The notes under the pieces: generated by a model
The model's input: only the letters and a program-made list of their open reading frames with translations
The model's database searches: none
What the model was told of the DNA's origin: nothing
Shown: positions 35,615-43,957 of the stretch, one piece after another
How the letters are laid out: the number at the start of each line of letters is the position of its first letter
Position numbering within the stretch: the first letter of the stretch is position 1
Program-made: the position numbers and the translations under genes
Source of the DNA: Jatrophihabitans sp. GAS493
Lineage (GTDB): Bacteria; Actinomycetota; Actinomycetes; Mycobacteriales; Jatrophihabitantaceae
Assembly: GCF_900230215.1 (NCBI RefSeq)
Contig: NZ_LT907982.1
Span: forward strand, 372,001 to 436,000
Direction: 5' to 3'
Length of the DNA: 64,000 bases

Positions 35615-37352
35615 GGTGAGGTCCGTCCAGGATCAGCGGGATGAGGTGGATGAGGTACCAGCGCAGGTTCGACTTGGCGATCGGGGTGGAGGCCGGTTCA
35701 GCCAGGAAGGTCTGCAGCACAGCCTTGTGCGCGGCGGAGAACGTCTGGTTCGTCAGTCGCTTGGTGAGCAGATCGATGGCGGCGCCGCTGGTGGCCGGCG
35801 AGCCGCCGTAGAGCGAGGCCGGAGTCAGCTTGTTGAAGCCGTCGTACCAGGCGCCGACGAATCCGCGGTGGTAGCCCCACAGGTCCAGCAGCGATCCCGA
35901 CGAGCGCCAAGCGGCGGCGACGTCGGGGTAGCCATTCGGCGGAACCCAGTCGAGCGGGACGTTGCCGACCAGGTTGCACATCCAGTGCAGCGAGTTGAGC
36001 GCGGTGCTCAGCGTGCTGGGCGTCGTGCCGAGAATCCTCAGCGTGGCAACGAGATTCTCGGTCGGCCGCCGCACCTTAGCCCCCCGGCTCGACCAGAATT
36101 CGGTCGAGCAGAAGATGGTCTTGAGCGTCGGCAGGATCTGCGTGTCGTTGGCCAGGTAGGCGGCGGCGACGGCGTTCACCAGCGCTGTCGACGGGTTGTC
36201 GGAGACGTAGCGGATGCAGAGCTTCTGGGCCAGGTGAGCCGCCGTCGCCGGGTGATGGGCCAGGTAGGTCAAGTAGGCATCGCCGGCTGCTTCGCCGCCG
36301 GCGGCCGACGTGTTGGCATGCGTGAAGTCCATGACCTTGATCGCACCGGTCCAGTGGATCGTCGATTTGTACAGGTAGTTGTTGTCTTTGTCGACGGTGC
36401 GGCCGGTGAGAATGCGGGCCGAGTTGACCACGTCCGACTCGCTGTAGTTGCCGACACCGACGGTGTGCAGTTCGAGCAACTCCCGGCCGTAGTTCTCGTT
36501 GACGATCGTCTTGTTGGACTCGGCCAGGTTGAGGTACGTGAGCATCGCGCCGTTCTTGGCCGAGGCGAGCAGCATGTCGGTGAAGGATCCGAACGCATAC
36601 TTGCGCACCACGTCACGGTCCATGGTGTGCCGGCTGATCCACACCGAGTCGGAGTGGTTGGCGACGTTCAGATGATTGGCGAAGAAGTCGACCACGGTCT
36701 CGTAGAGCTGGGCCTTGCTCCAGACCTGCAGGCCGAGGGTGACCTTGCTCAGCTGGTCCATCAGGTTCCAGCCGTACTCGTTGCCGTTGCTCTTCAGCCA
36801 GGCCCGAACCTGGGTCGGATTCAGTCCGAGCAGCGTGCCCTGCGCCTGTACCGCGCCGTTACCGGCGTAGCCGGACGCGCTCTTCCCGAGGGCCACCTGG
36901 CTGCTCCACCAGGCGTCGGCCCCGGTCGCGGTGACCGTGTTGCGGGAGGCCAGGTCCGGGCCGAAGGCGAAGCGTGAGAGCAGGTGCGAGGCCGGATCCC
37001 AGACCAGCGGCGCCACCGCGGTCTTCTGGGCACCGGCGATGGCAGCAGCGGCGGTCGGGTAGACCTTCAGCGGCACCGGGGTCGCCGCGGCCTTGGCGTC
37101 GGCTGCCTTCTTCGCCGCCGCGGCCTTGTCGGCGGCGGCCTTGGCTGCCGCGGCTTTGGCAGCTGCTGCTTTCTTGGCGGCTGCAGCCTTGGCGGCGGCG
37201 GCCTTTGCTGCGGCAGCTTTCTTCGCCGCGGCCTGCGCGGCGGCCTTCTTCGCGGCAGCTTTCTTGGCGGCGGCCTTCTTGGCCGCGGCCTTCTTCGCGG
37301 CGGCTCGTCTCGCGGCTGCGGTCGTGCGGGTCGATGAGATCAGGCCAGGCAT
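35601..37352 (-). CDS. DUF1800 family protein with Lys/Ala-rich N-terminus
   Basis: 583 aa. Residues 15-100 are a run of AAAKK- and AAAAKA-type repeats, like an H1-type tail, with no signal peptide in front. The DUF1800 core follows: HLLSRFAFGPD, QLYETVVDFFANHLNV, NENYGRELLELHTVGV, SARILTGRTVD and LCIRYVSDNPS. The ATG at 37350-37352 is the first in frame; the best ribosome site nearby (AAGGAAG) actually suits a GTG at 37363-37365 in another frame. First gene of a two-gene operon with DUF1501. How it would be exported is unclear. Confidence 0.88.
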   Translation of the reverse strand: MPGLISSTRTTAAARRAAAKKAAAKKAAAKKAAAKKAAAQAAAKKAAAAKAAAAKAAAAKKAAAAKAAAAKAAADKAAAAKKAADAKAAATPVPLKVYPTAAAAIAGAQKTAVAPLVWDPASHLLSRFAFGPDLASRNTVTATGADAWWSSQVALGKSASGYAGNGAVQAQGTLLGLNPTQVRAWLKSNGNEYGWNLMDQLSKVTLGLQVWSKAQLYETVVDFFANHLNVANHSDSVWISRHTMDRDVVRKYAFGSFTDMLLASAKNGAMLTYLNLAESNKTIVNENYGRELLELHTVGVGNYSESDVVNSARILTGRTVDKDNNYLYKSTIHWTGAIKVMDFTHANTSAAGGEAAGDAYLTYLAHHPATAAHLAQKLCIRYVSDNPSTALVNAVAAAYLANDTQILPTLKTIFCSTEFWSSRGAKVRRPTENLVATLRILGTTPSTLSTALNSLHWMCNLVGNVPLDWVPPNGYPDVAAAWRSSGSLLDLWGYHRGFVGAWYDGFNKLTPASLYGGSPATSGAAIDLLTKRLTNQTFSAAHKAVLQTFLAEPASTPIAKSNLRWYLIHLIPLILDGPHHALR

Positions 37353-37501
37353 GAGTGGCGGTCACGCTTCCTTCCATGGAATGCACCCGTGAGTCCCCGT
37401 TGGTTCCCCGACCGCCAAGCGCATCCTGCGCAGCGACAGTCGTTACCTTCCCTAGTCGGCCGACGTCATCCGATCTTTAGCCACTCACCCGCCCCGGCGC
37501 T

Positions 37502-40231
37502 TCAGAGCGAGACGCGCTCGGACGGTAGCCGGGACCGCCCGAAGGCTCCGGCCACCAGCGCGGCGATAACCGGAATGCCGATCACCGCCAGGGTTACCGG
37601 CAGCCAGGGCACCACCAGACGCAGCTGCGGAGAGGGCGACGTCACTGCCGTATAGAAGTCAGCCGAGCCGGTCGGCGTCGGGTGACCAGCTGAACGAACC
37701 CAGGCCACTGCGGTGACGAGTCCGGCCACCGCGCCCAGCAGCGAACCGATACCGGCGATCACCCCGGCGCGCGCCATCGAGAGCACCCGCCGAGTCCGCG
37801 GACTCGCACCGATGGCCGCCAGGGTGAACAGGTCGGGCTTACTGTCCACGTTCGCCAGCGCAGTCGAGATGAGCGCAGCCCCGACCGCGAGCACCGCGGC
37901 CACCCCAACCAACGCGTAGACCAGCCAGGCGTCCGAATTCTGGAATCCGTCCTCTACCTGCAGATCGAGCCCATCAGCCTGATTGGCCAGTGCGCCCCGC
38001 GCCGCCTGCACCTCGTGGTCGGTGGCCGGGCGTGTCATCGAGGCGAGCACTCCGTACGGGATCGCGTTGATTCCCAGGGACTTGGCCATTGACGGCGGAA
38101 GCACAATATAGGACGGGTCAAACCGGGGCGTGACGGCGATCGCGGACAACTGCTTCCTATGAGTCTTCTGTTCCCCGAGGATCTGGCCCGATTGCGCGAC
38201 CATCGTCGCGGTGTCAATTTCCAGCTGCGCCTTCCCGTCATGCAACAGACGCGGGCTCGTCACGACGGCTTGACCGGCGGCGAGCGCGCGTACGGCGTCC
38301 GGGTAGTCACCACCGAAGAGTGTGTCTACCCCTGAGCCGTCGTCGATGAGCACCTTGGGAAAAGACGTCGGCCCGTTCACGGCGCCACCCGGATCGTCCG
38401 GGCCCAGCGAAAACTACAGGACGGAGCACTGGGTCGCGGTCGGGGCACCGACGCTGGGGCAGCTCATATCCGGTTGAAGCACCGTCATCACTTGCCGGAC
38501 GGGCAGGGTCGAGCGCAGCGTGGCGGCGATGGTCGTCGGATCGATCTGCACCTCCTTAGCGTCCGTTGCCGAGTACGCCGAGGCGTACGTGAACACGTCG
38601 TGCAGCGGGAGCCCAGCTGTATAGCTGCGACGGTTCTGGTCCTCGGTGCTGACTACGCCGATCGTCACCGCGATTGCGCCGATCATCGACGCCATCACGG
38701 CGGCCACTGCCGGCGCGGCCGACGAGCGGTTCCGCCCGGCGTCGCGTAGAGCGATCCGGGGCGACAGCGGAAGCCGACGGCCGAGCCCGGCGATGACCGC
38801 CAGCATCGCCGGCGTACAGCAGATCAGACCGAGCTCGGCCAGGCCCACCCCACTGAGGATTGCCACCGGCCCGGCCTCGGTCGAGGTGAAGCCGCCGAGC
38901 GCCAGAGCGGCTCCCAACCCGGCCAGCGCGCAGCCCAGGATCACGCTCCACTTCGAGGTGTGCAGTGCACCCCGGCGGCCGGCCAGGGTGGCGACGACGT
39001 CAGTCCGGGCCGCCGCCCGAGCGGGAAAGACAGCCGCCAGCAGCGCCGTCAACACGGCTAGAAGGGCCAACCCGGCCAGCTCATCCGGGCGAAGGTCGAA
39101 GTGACCCGGAACCCGGGACGGCAGGCCGGCGAACAATCGCAGCGCCAGCCTGCTCAATGTCACGGCCACCACCAAAGACACCACACCGGCGACCGCTCCA
39201 AGAACGATCCCGTTGGATAGAACGACATTTCGCAGCTGGCCCCGGCGTCCGCCGTTCGCCGCGATGAGGGCCAGGTCGCGTCGCTGCCGTCGGGCACCGA
39301 CGGCGAACGCCGGGCCGGCCAGCAGTACCACCTCCAGCAGCGCGAGGCCGACGACGAGCGCGGCCGTTGTCGGCACGGTCCGGTCAGTGGAGGAGTCCTG
39401 AATGAGCGGGACCTGCGACTTCGGGGGCGGGTTCAGATAGACCTCGCGGGATAGCACCGCAAAACCCAACTTGTTCAGGGCCAGCACGTCGCTCCACGTC
39501 ACCGGTGTCGGCGAGGCGACGAGCCAACTCGTCGGAGGGATGCGGCCCATTGAATGCGGCATCGCCGACGCGACAGCATCCGGAAGCAGATAGGCGGCTT
39601 CGGCGTGATTTGCCGTGGTGTCCTCCACGATCCCGACGACACTGAATGATTTGGCGAGGCCGGTGAGGACCATCTGCTCGCCGAGGTGCAGCCCGGTCGA
39701 CTTGGCCAGCGCGACGGTGAGCGCCACTTCAGAGTCGCCGCGCGGTGCTCGTCCGCTCACCTGCCGGACGAGTCCGCGGGCCATCGGATCGGCATAGTCC
39801 ATGCCGTTCACCAACGCGGTTTTGATCCCCGCGGCCGTTTTGATCTCGAGCGTGCCGGTCGTCGTCGCGATGAGCCGGCGCCCCGGGAGGTGCTGGACGA
39901 GAGTCGGGGTCTGGTCCACGAACGGCTGGCCGCCGGCCAATTGCGGGGATGACGAGACGGCGGGACTTTCGACTTCGAACCCGCTCAGCCAAGCCTGTGG
40001 ACCCTGCATCACACGCCCGTCCGACCATTGGATCGCCGCTTGCGCTGAGCCGAGCTCCCGGGCAATCTTCTCAGTCGGATCTAGCTGATAGGTGCGATAG
40101 GCGATGTCGGCCATGCTCAGTGCCAGCACTGGAAGTCCGATAAGCGTCACCACCAGGGCGGTCCTCCGCTTGGAACGGGAGGCCTCCCTTCGCGCGATCC
40201 GCAGGGTGGCGCGCCAAGAGGCGACGCTCAT
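37502..40231 (-). pseudogene. FtsX-like ABC permease interrupted by an in-frame TAG
   Basis: The frame runs 909 codons with a single amber codon at 38414-38416. The 605-aa N-terminal part has a first helix (LVVTLIGLPVLALSMADIAY), a large extracytoplasmic domain and several further helices in FtsX arrangement. The 303-codon remainder in the same frame completes the second extracytoplasmic domain and the last membrane helices (WLVYALVGVAAVLAVGAALI, VIAGIGSLLGAVAGLV, VTLAVIGIPVIAALVAGAF). The full length matches two-module actinobacterial MacB/LolC-like permeases. A GTG at 38378-38380 could restart translation. A nonsense mutation, a sequencing error or split subunits remain open. Start overlaps the ATPase gene by four bases. 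Confidence 0.8.
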
Positions 40232-40953
40232 GAACGCTCTTCGGCGAGCAACGACTCGACGCTCGGTAGCGCCGGGGTCTCATCGACGGCGATCCCGTCA
40301 CGCAGAAAGACCACGCGATCGGCCCACCCGGCCAGCCGCGCGTCGTGGGTCACCAACACCCCGGCCGCTCCGGCGTCACAGCGCGCCCGGAGCAGCCGCA
40401 GCACGTCCTCACCGGTATGTGAGTCCAGCGCCCCGGTCGGTTCGTCGGCGAGAATGAGCCGTCTTTCACCCACAATTGCCCGGGCGATGGCTACTCGCTG
40501 CTGCTGCCCGCCGGACATGTCATCCGGGAATCGATCGGCCAGTTCAGCCAGGCCAACCTCACGCAGCGCGGCGACCGCCTCACGTCGGGAGCGGCGCGTC
40601 GACACCCCGTCCAACTCGCGGGGCAGCATCACATTCTCGGCCGCGGTCAGCGAAGGGATGAGGTTGAGGCTCTGAAAGACGTACCCGATCGAGCGCCGGC
40701 GCAGCGAAGCCAGCGACGACCGGCTGAGCCCGGCCAGCACCTCCCCCTCTACGATCACCTCGCCAGACGTGGGGGAATCGAGTCCACCGCAGAGGTTCAG
40801 CAGCGTCGATTTCCCCGAGCCGGACGGCCCCATCACCGCCACCAGTTCGCCGGCGAAGATGCTCAGGCTCACATCGTGCAGCGCCTTGACGACCGCATCT
40901 CCGTGACCGTGCACCCGACTCGCCGAGCGCAGCTCCAAGACCGGCGCGCTCAT
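40228..40953 (-). CDS. ABC transporter ATP-binding protein, MacB/LolD-like
   Basis: 241-aa ATPase for the adjacent FtsX-type permease. Walker A is GPSGSGKSTLL at about residue 40, the Q-loop is in VFQSLNLIPSLTAAENV, the signature is MSGGQQQRVAIARA, and Walker B is LILADEPTGALDS. The family powers export of lipids, peptides or antibiotics by mechanotransmission. It overlaps the PadR gene and the permease gene by four bases each, making one tight operon. If the permease is truly inactive, this ATPase has no partner here. Confidence 0.94.
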   Translation of the reverse strand: MSAPVLELRSASRVHGHGDAVVKALHDVSLSIFAGELVAVMGPSGSGKSTLLNLCGGLDSPTSGEVIVEGEVLAGLSRSSLASLRRRSIGYVFQSLNLIPSLTAAENVMLPRELDGVSTRRSRREAVAALREVGLAELADRFPDDMSGGQQQRVAIARAIVGERRLILADEPTGALDSHTGEDVLRLLRARCDAGAAGVLVTHDARLAGWADRVVFLRDGIAVDETPALPSVESLLAEERS

Positions 40954-41585
40954 CGACGACCACCCTTCCGGGCCGTCGATGAGACCTGTGTCCTGGCCGA
41001 CTCGCCCGGATGGGATGCCTTCGCCGCATCATTCTGCGGTCCACTCGAGGCCGCGCTCCCGGCGGAGTGACGCAGCAGCGTCGCCTCGCAGTGATCCAGC
41101 CAGCGGACCTCGGCTTCGGCCGCAAAAATAAGGGACTCAGCCACCAGCAGCCAAGAGAGGTCACCTCCGGCCGCCTCCCGCGAACGGGTGTACTCCTGTA
41201 GCGCCCGAATCGTCGAGATGCGCTGGGTCTGGATCACTGAGCGGACGTCCATACCCGGGATCCGCACGGCCAGCGCAAGCTTGATCGCCAACTCATCCCG
41301 CGGCGGCGCCTGATGGCGAACCGGGGTGGCGAACCAGTGCTGCACTTCGACCCGACCGCGGTCGGTTATTGCATAGATTCGCTGGGGATCGTCCGTATCC
41401 GACTCTGAGGAAGGCTCTGACGTCTCGACCAGCCCGTCCCGCTCAAGGCGCTGCAGGGTCGTGTAAACCTGCCCGACATTGAGCGGCCAAGTCGATGCGG
41501 TGCTCGACTCGAACTCCTGGCGAAGCTGGTAGCCGTACATCGGCTGCCGCTCGAGCAGTGTGAGCAGGGCGTAGCGAACTGACAT
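40950..41585 (-). CDS. PadR family transcriptional regulator
   Basis: 211 aa. The N-terminal winged helix shows YALLTLLERQPMYGYQLRQEF, then VGQVYTTLQRLERDGLV, the PadR signature; the C-terminal helical domain is about 90 aa, with an Ala/Ser-rich tail. The ATG at 41583-41585 follows GGGAGGGGG. First gene of the ABC exporter operon, so it is expected to repress it and to respond to the exporter's substrate. Two overlapping palindromes lie 56-83 bp upstream. Confidence 0.92.
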   Translation of the reverse strand: MSVRYALLTLLERQPMYGYQLRQEFESSTASTWPLNVGQVYTTLQRLERDGLVETSEPSSESDTDDPQRIYAITDRGRVEVQHWFATPVRHQAPPRDELAIKLALAVRIPGMDVRSVIQTQRISTIRALQEYTRSREAAGGDLSWLLVAESLIFAAEAEVRWLDHCEATLLRHSAGSAASSGPQNDAAKASHPGESARTQVSSTARKGGRR

Positions 41586-41640
41586 GTTCCCCCTCCCAAG
41601 GATTTCGCACGAGAGTTCCGGACGAAGGGTCGCCCCGCGT

Positions 41641-41668
41641 GCATACTGAGTATGCATACCGAGTATGC
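41641..41668. promoter_or_regulatory. Two overlapping palindromic operators upstream of padR
   Basis: GCATACT-G-AGTATGC (41641-41655) and GCATAC-CGA-GTATGC (41654-41668) share two bases and are 13 bp apart. The ATAC...GTAT core resembles operators reported for PadR-family repressors. Likely site of autorepression of the padR-ABC operon. Confidence 0.7.
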
Positions 41669-41810
41669 GGTTCGCAAGACCCTACCGCTGACCAAGTTGC
41701 CTGCGACGTGGTCAGCGGGCGGCGAGAGTTGGCTCGGTGGAGGCCGCAGCGTCGCGCGCGGTACGGCCCCCACCGCAGTCTGGGGTGGTCTACTCCGGCT
41801 TCCGGAGCAG

Positions 41811-42131
41811 CTAGGGAGCGACCAGTCTGGTCTGGCCCGGTGCCACGCCGAAGCGGGCGAGGCTCACACAGGCGTTCCAACGTTCAGGGTCGAGGGCACA
41901 GAGGTCGACGTTGCGCTCCGGGCCGATGAGCTCGGCGGTGACGTCATAGCCGTTCGCGTGGCGCGAGATCTGCAGCCCGTCGCCACCGAAGTTCTGCACG
42001 CAGTGCCGCGCGATGAGCAGTAGCCGTAATTCGATATCGACGATCCGCTCGGCGGTGTCCAGCAGCTGCCGGTTCCGCGCACGACGAGCGAAGTAGTCCA
42101 GTGACCGGGGTACCCGGATCGCCATGCCCAT
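41811..42131 (-). CDS. Small hypothetical protein
   Basis: About 106 aa, starting MGMAIRVPRSLDYFARRARN after a GAGGAG ribosome site. It is mixed alpha/beta with two Cys and a NGYDVTAELIGPERNVDLC segment. No family recognised. Stands alone upstream of the padR operon in the same orientation. GTG at 42132-42134 or ATG at 42125 are alternative starts. Confidence 0.6.
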   Translation of the reverse strand: MGMAIRVPRSLDYFARRARNRQLLDTAERIVDIELRLLLIARHCVQNFGGDGLQISRHANGYDVTAELIGPERNVDLCALDPERWNACVSLARFGVAPGQTRLVAP

Positions 42132-42283
42132 CACGTCTCCTCACTGCCGTGACCGTGCCGCGCTACCTCTGGAAGCGGGCCTCAGATCTTTTATCGGCAG
42201 AGCATTCGGAGAGATAAGGGGATACGCCACAGCTGGCGATGACGCAGCGCAGAAACGTCGGTACCCGCAGTTAAGGTAGGGAC

Positions 42284-42712
42284 ATGAACGCGCTGTGGGG
42301 GGTGATCGTCGGGAGCCTCCTCACGGTGATGGGCCAGGGTGCGGCGGAGCTGGTCAAGGCCAGGGTCGCCACCAAGGGACGCGAGGAGGGGCGGGACCGA
42401 ATCCGGCGCCGCTTCCACCTCGACGCGCTGGAGGAGCTCGAAGGCGCCGCCCTGCGGCTGCACGACGTGCTCATCGAGTATCAGTCGGTCGATGTCCCGG
42501 ACGAGCTACTCGAGAAGGCGTTACGTGAATCGATGAGTGTCTTCGACGCCTGTGTACCGCGGGTCGAGTCGGACCTGGTGCGCAGCAAGATGCACATCTG
42601 GAAGAACACCGCAGTGCGCTGGGTGAATGACGACGACTCGGCGGCGGCCGAACAGCGCGCCTGGCAGGCGGCACTCACCGCCTGCGGCGAGGGGATGCGG
42701 GCGGAGCTCTGA
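42284..42712 (+). CDS. Small membrane-anchored coiled protein
   Basis: 142 aa. A short N-terminal hydrophobic segment (MNALWGVIVGSLLTVMGQGAA) is followed by a basic stretch and a Glu/Leu-rich helical region (FHLDALEELEGAALRLHDVL). AAGGTAGGG precedes the ATG. Convergent with the STAS-like gene. No family recognised. Confidence 0.65.
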   Translation: MNALWGVIVGSLLTVMGQGAAELVKARVATKGREEGRDRIRRRFHLDALEELEGAALRLHDVLIEYQSVDVPDELLEKALRESMSVFDACVPRVESDLVRSKMHIWKNTAVRWVNDDDSAAAEQRAWQAALTACGEGMRAEL

Positions 42713-42726
42713 GCTAGAACTCCGGA

Positions 42727-43041
42727 CTAGAAACGGTCGACGACCAGGCGACGCGATACGGAGTGGGTCTTGGCGGCCTGCTCCAGGAAGAGCGCGAAAT
42801 CATCGGAGACATTGATGACGTTCAGCGTCTCGGCCTTACGGTCGAGCAGCAGGATCTTCACCAGCTCGTCCGCGAAGGACTCGGTTCCGGCCAGCAGTTG
42901 GCGCGCGTCGATGGTGACGGAGGCATCACTGAGATCATCAGGTAGGTGCCCGGCGTCGACCAGCGCAGCCGCCCGGCGACGTCCACCACTGAGCTGCGGA
43001 AGTTCCAGCATTGCTGTCATTGGCTCTACTGACATCATCAA
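42727..43041 (-). CDS. STAS-like domain (DUF4325-type) protein
   Basis: 104 aa. The C-terminal two thirds (VTIDARQLLAGTESFADELV, then ETLNVINVSDDFALFLEQAA) match the STAS-like fold of DUF4325 proteins, which usually occur beside histidine-kinase-like ATPases. The start lies four bases after the stop of the STAS-HATPase gene, so the two are coupled. A switch-partner or antagonist role is suggested by analogy with anti-sigma systems; no sigma factor is adjacent. Confidence 0.7.
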   Translation of the reverse strand: MMMSVEPMTAMLELPQLSGGRRRAAALVDAGHLPDDLSDASVTIDARQLLAGTESFADELVKILLLDRKAETLNVINVSDDFALFLEQAAKTHSVSRRLVVDRF

Positions 43042-43045
43042 CCCC

Positions 43046-43861
43046 CTACTCTCTGGCTATTCTAGCCTGCACGACGGTTCCGTGAAATGAAGCGACGTGT
43101 CGCTTGAGCTTCGGCACTATGCGCCCGCCGCGGAAGACTCCGCTGGCCCGCCCGCTCCACAGCTGCAGGCGCCCGCCGCGGTGGGTCCGCCGCACCAGCC
43201 CGTTCAGCCCCACCCCGCGCCCCCACTCTCCGGTCGAGGTGACATGCCGTCGCACGGCCAGCGCGATGGCGTGCCCGTCATCGCGGACGCTGGTGGCCCG
43301 CTGCAGGGCCTCCCGCAGCCCGCAACCCGCGTCAGAGACCGCGAAGATCACCTCGGCTGAGCGCTCGAACTGCTGCAGCGCGAGATATCCACCGGACTCA
43401 CCACTGTGCTCCAGCACGTTGTTGGCCAGTTCGGAGACGGAGTTGTAGAGCTCGCGGGCCGTCGCCGGCTCGTCGGCGGCGAAGATGCGGAAGACCTGTT
43501 CGGCCAGCAGATCGGCGGCCTCCGCGTCCGCGCCGAACCGCTGCAGTTCGAAGAGCCGGTCACCGAGGTCGTTACGGCGCACGGCGGGGAGCCGGTGGGC
43601 GACCCCGAAGCCGTCGAATAGGTCGGCCACTCCCATCCGATGCAGGTAATGGGCGCAGCTCGCATCCAGCGGGGCGAGAAACTTCACGTCGACACCGGCC
43701 CGTACCGCGTCGTCGGTGAGCGCAGCCAGCGCAACCAACCCGAACGGATCGACGAAACGCGCCTGCCTCAGGTCGAGGAGCAACCCCGGGCCAGACGGGC
43801 GCAGATGCTGATCGAAGTCGACGTCGGTGAGGCAGCCGCCCGCACCCACCACCACATCCAT
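43046..43861 (-). CDS. STAS–HATPase fusion, anti-sigma-like regulatory ATPase
   Basis: 271 aa. The N-terminal ~110 residues look like a STAS domain (GLLLDLRQARFVDPFGLVAL, VKFLAPLDASCAHYLHRMG). The C-terminal part is a GHKL ATPase with N box ELYNSVSELANNVLEHSGES, G1 VSDAGCGLREAL and G2 GRGVGLNGLVRRT. The order antagonist-then-kinase in one chain is unusual compared with separate RsbV and RsbW. The ATG at 43859-43861 is chosen; GTG just before it is possible. Divergent from the RecQ gene and coupled to the STAS-like gene. Confidence 0.75.
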   Translation of the reverse strand: MDVVVGAGGCLTDVDFDQHLRPSGPGLLLDLRQARFVDPFGLVALAALTDDAVRAGVDVKFLAPLDASCAHYLHRMGVADLFDGFGVAHRLPAVRRNDLGDRLFELQRFGADAEAADLLAEQVFRIFAADEPATARELYNSVSELANNVLEHSGESGGYLALQQFERSAEVIFAVSDAGCGLREALQRATSVRDDGHAIALAVRRHVTSTGEWGRGVGLNGLVRRTHRGGRLQLWSGRASGVFRGGRIVPKLKRHVASFHGTVVQARIARE

Positions 43862-43957
43862 CACGCCGCCAGCTCCATCACAGCTATACCCTCCCATCCA
43901 CCTACGACAGAAAGGCCGCCAGCGGCAACTGTCGGTACGAACTGCTAGACAGAGCAG

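Noticed and set aside
36859-37386. Arg/Glu-rich alternative frame at the start of the DUF1800 gene with a good ribosome site
   Set aside because: It does not continue into the DUF1800 core; kept only as a remark about the start.
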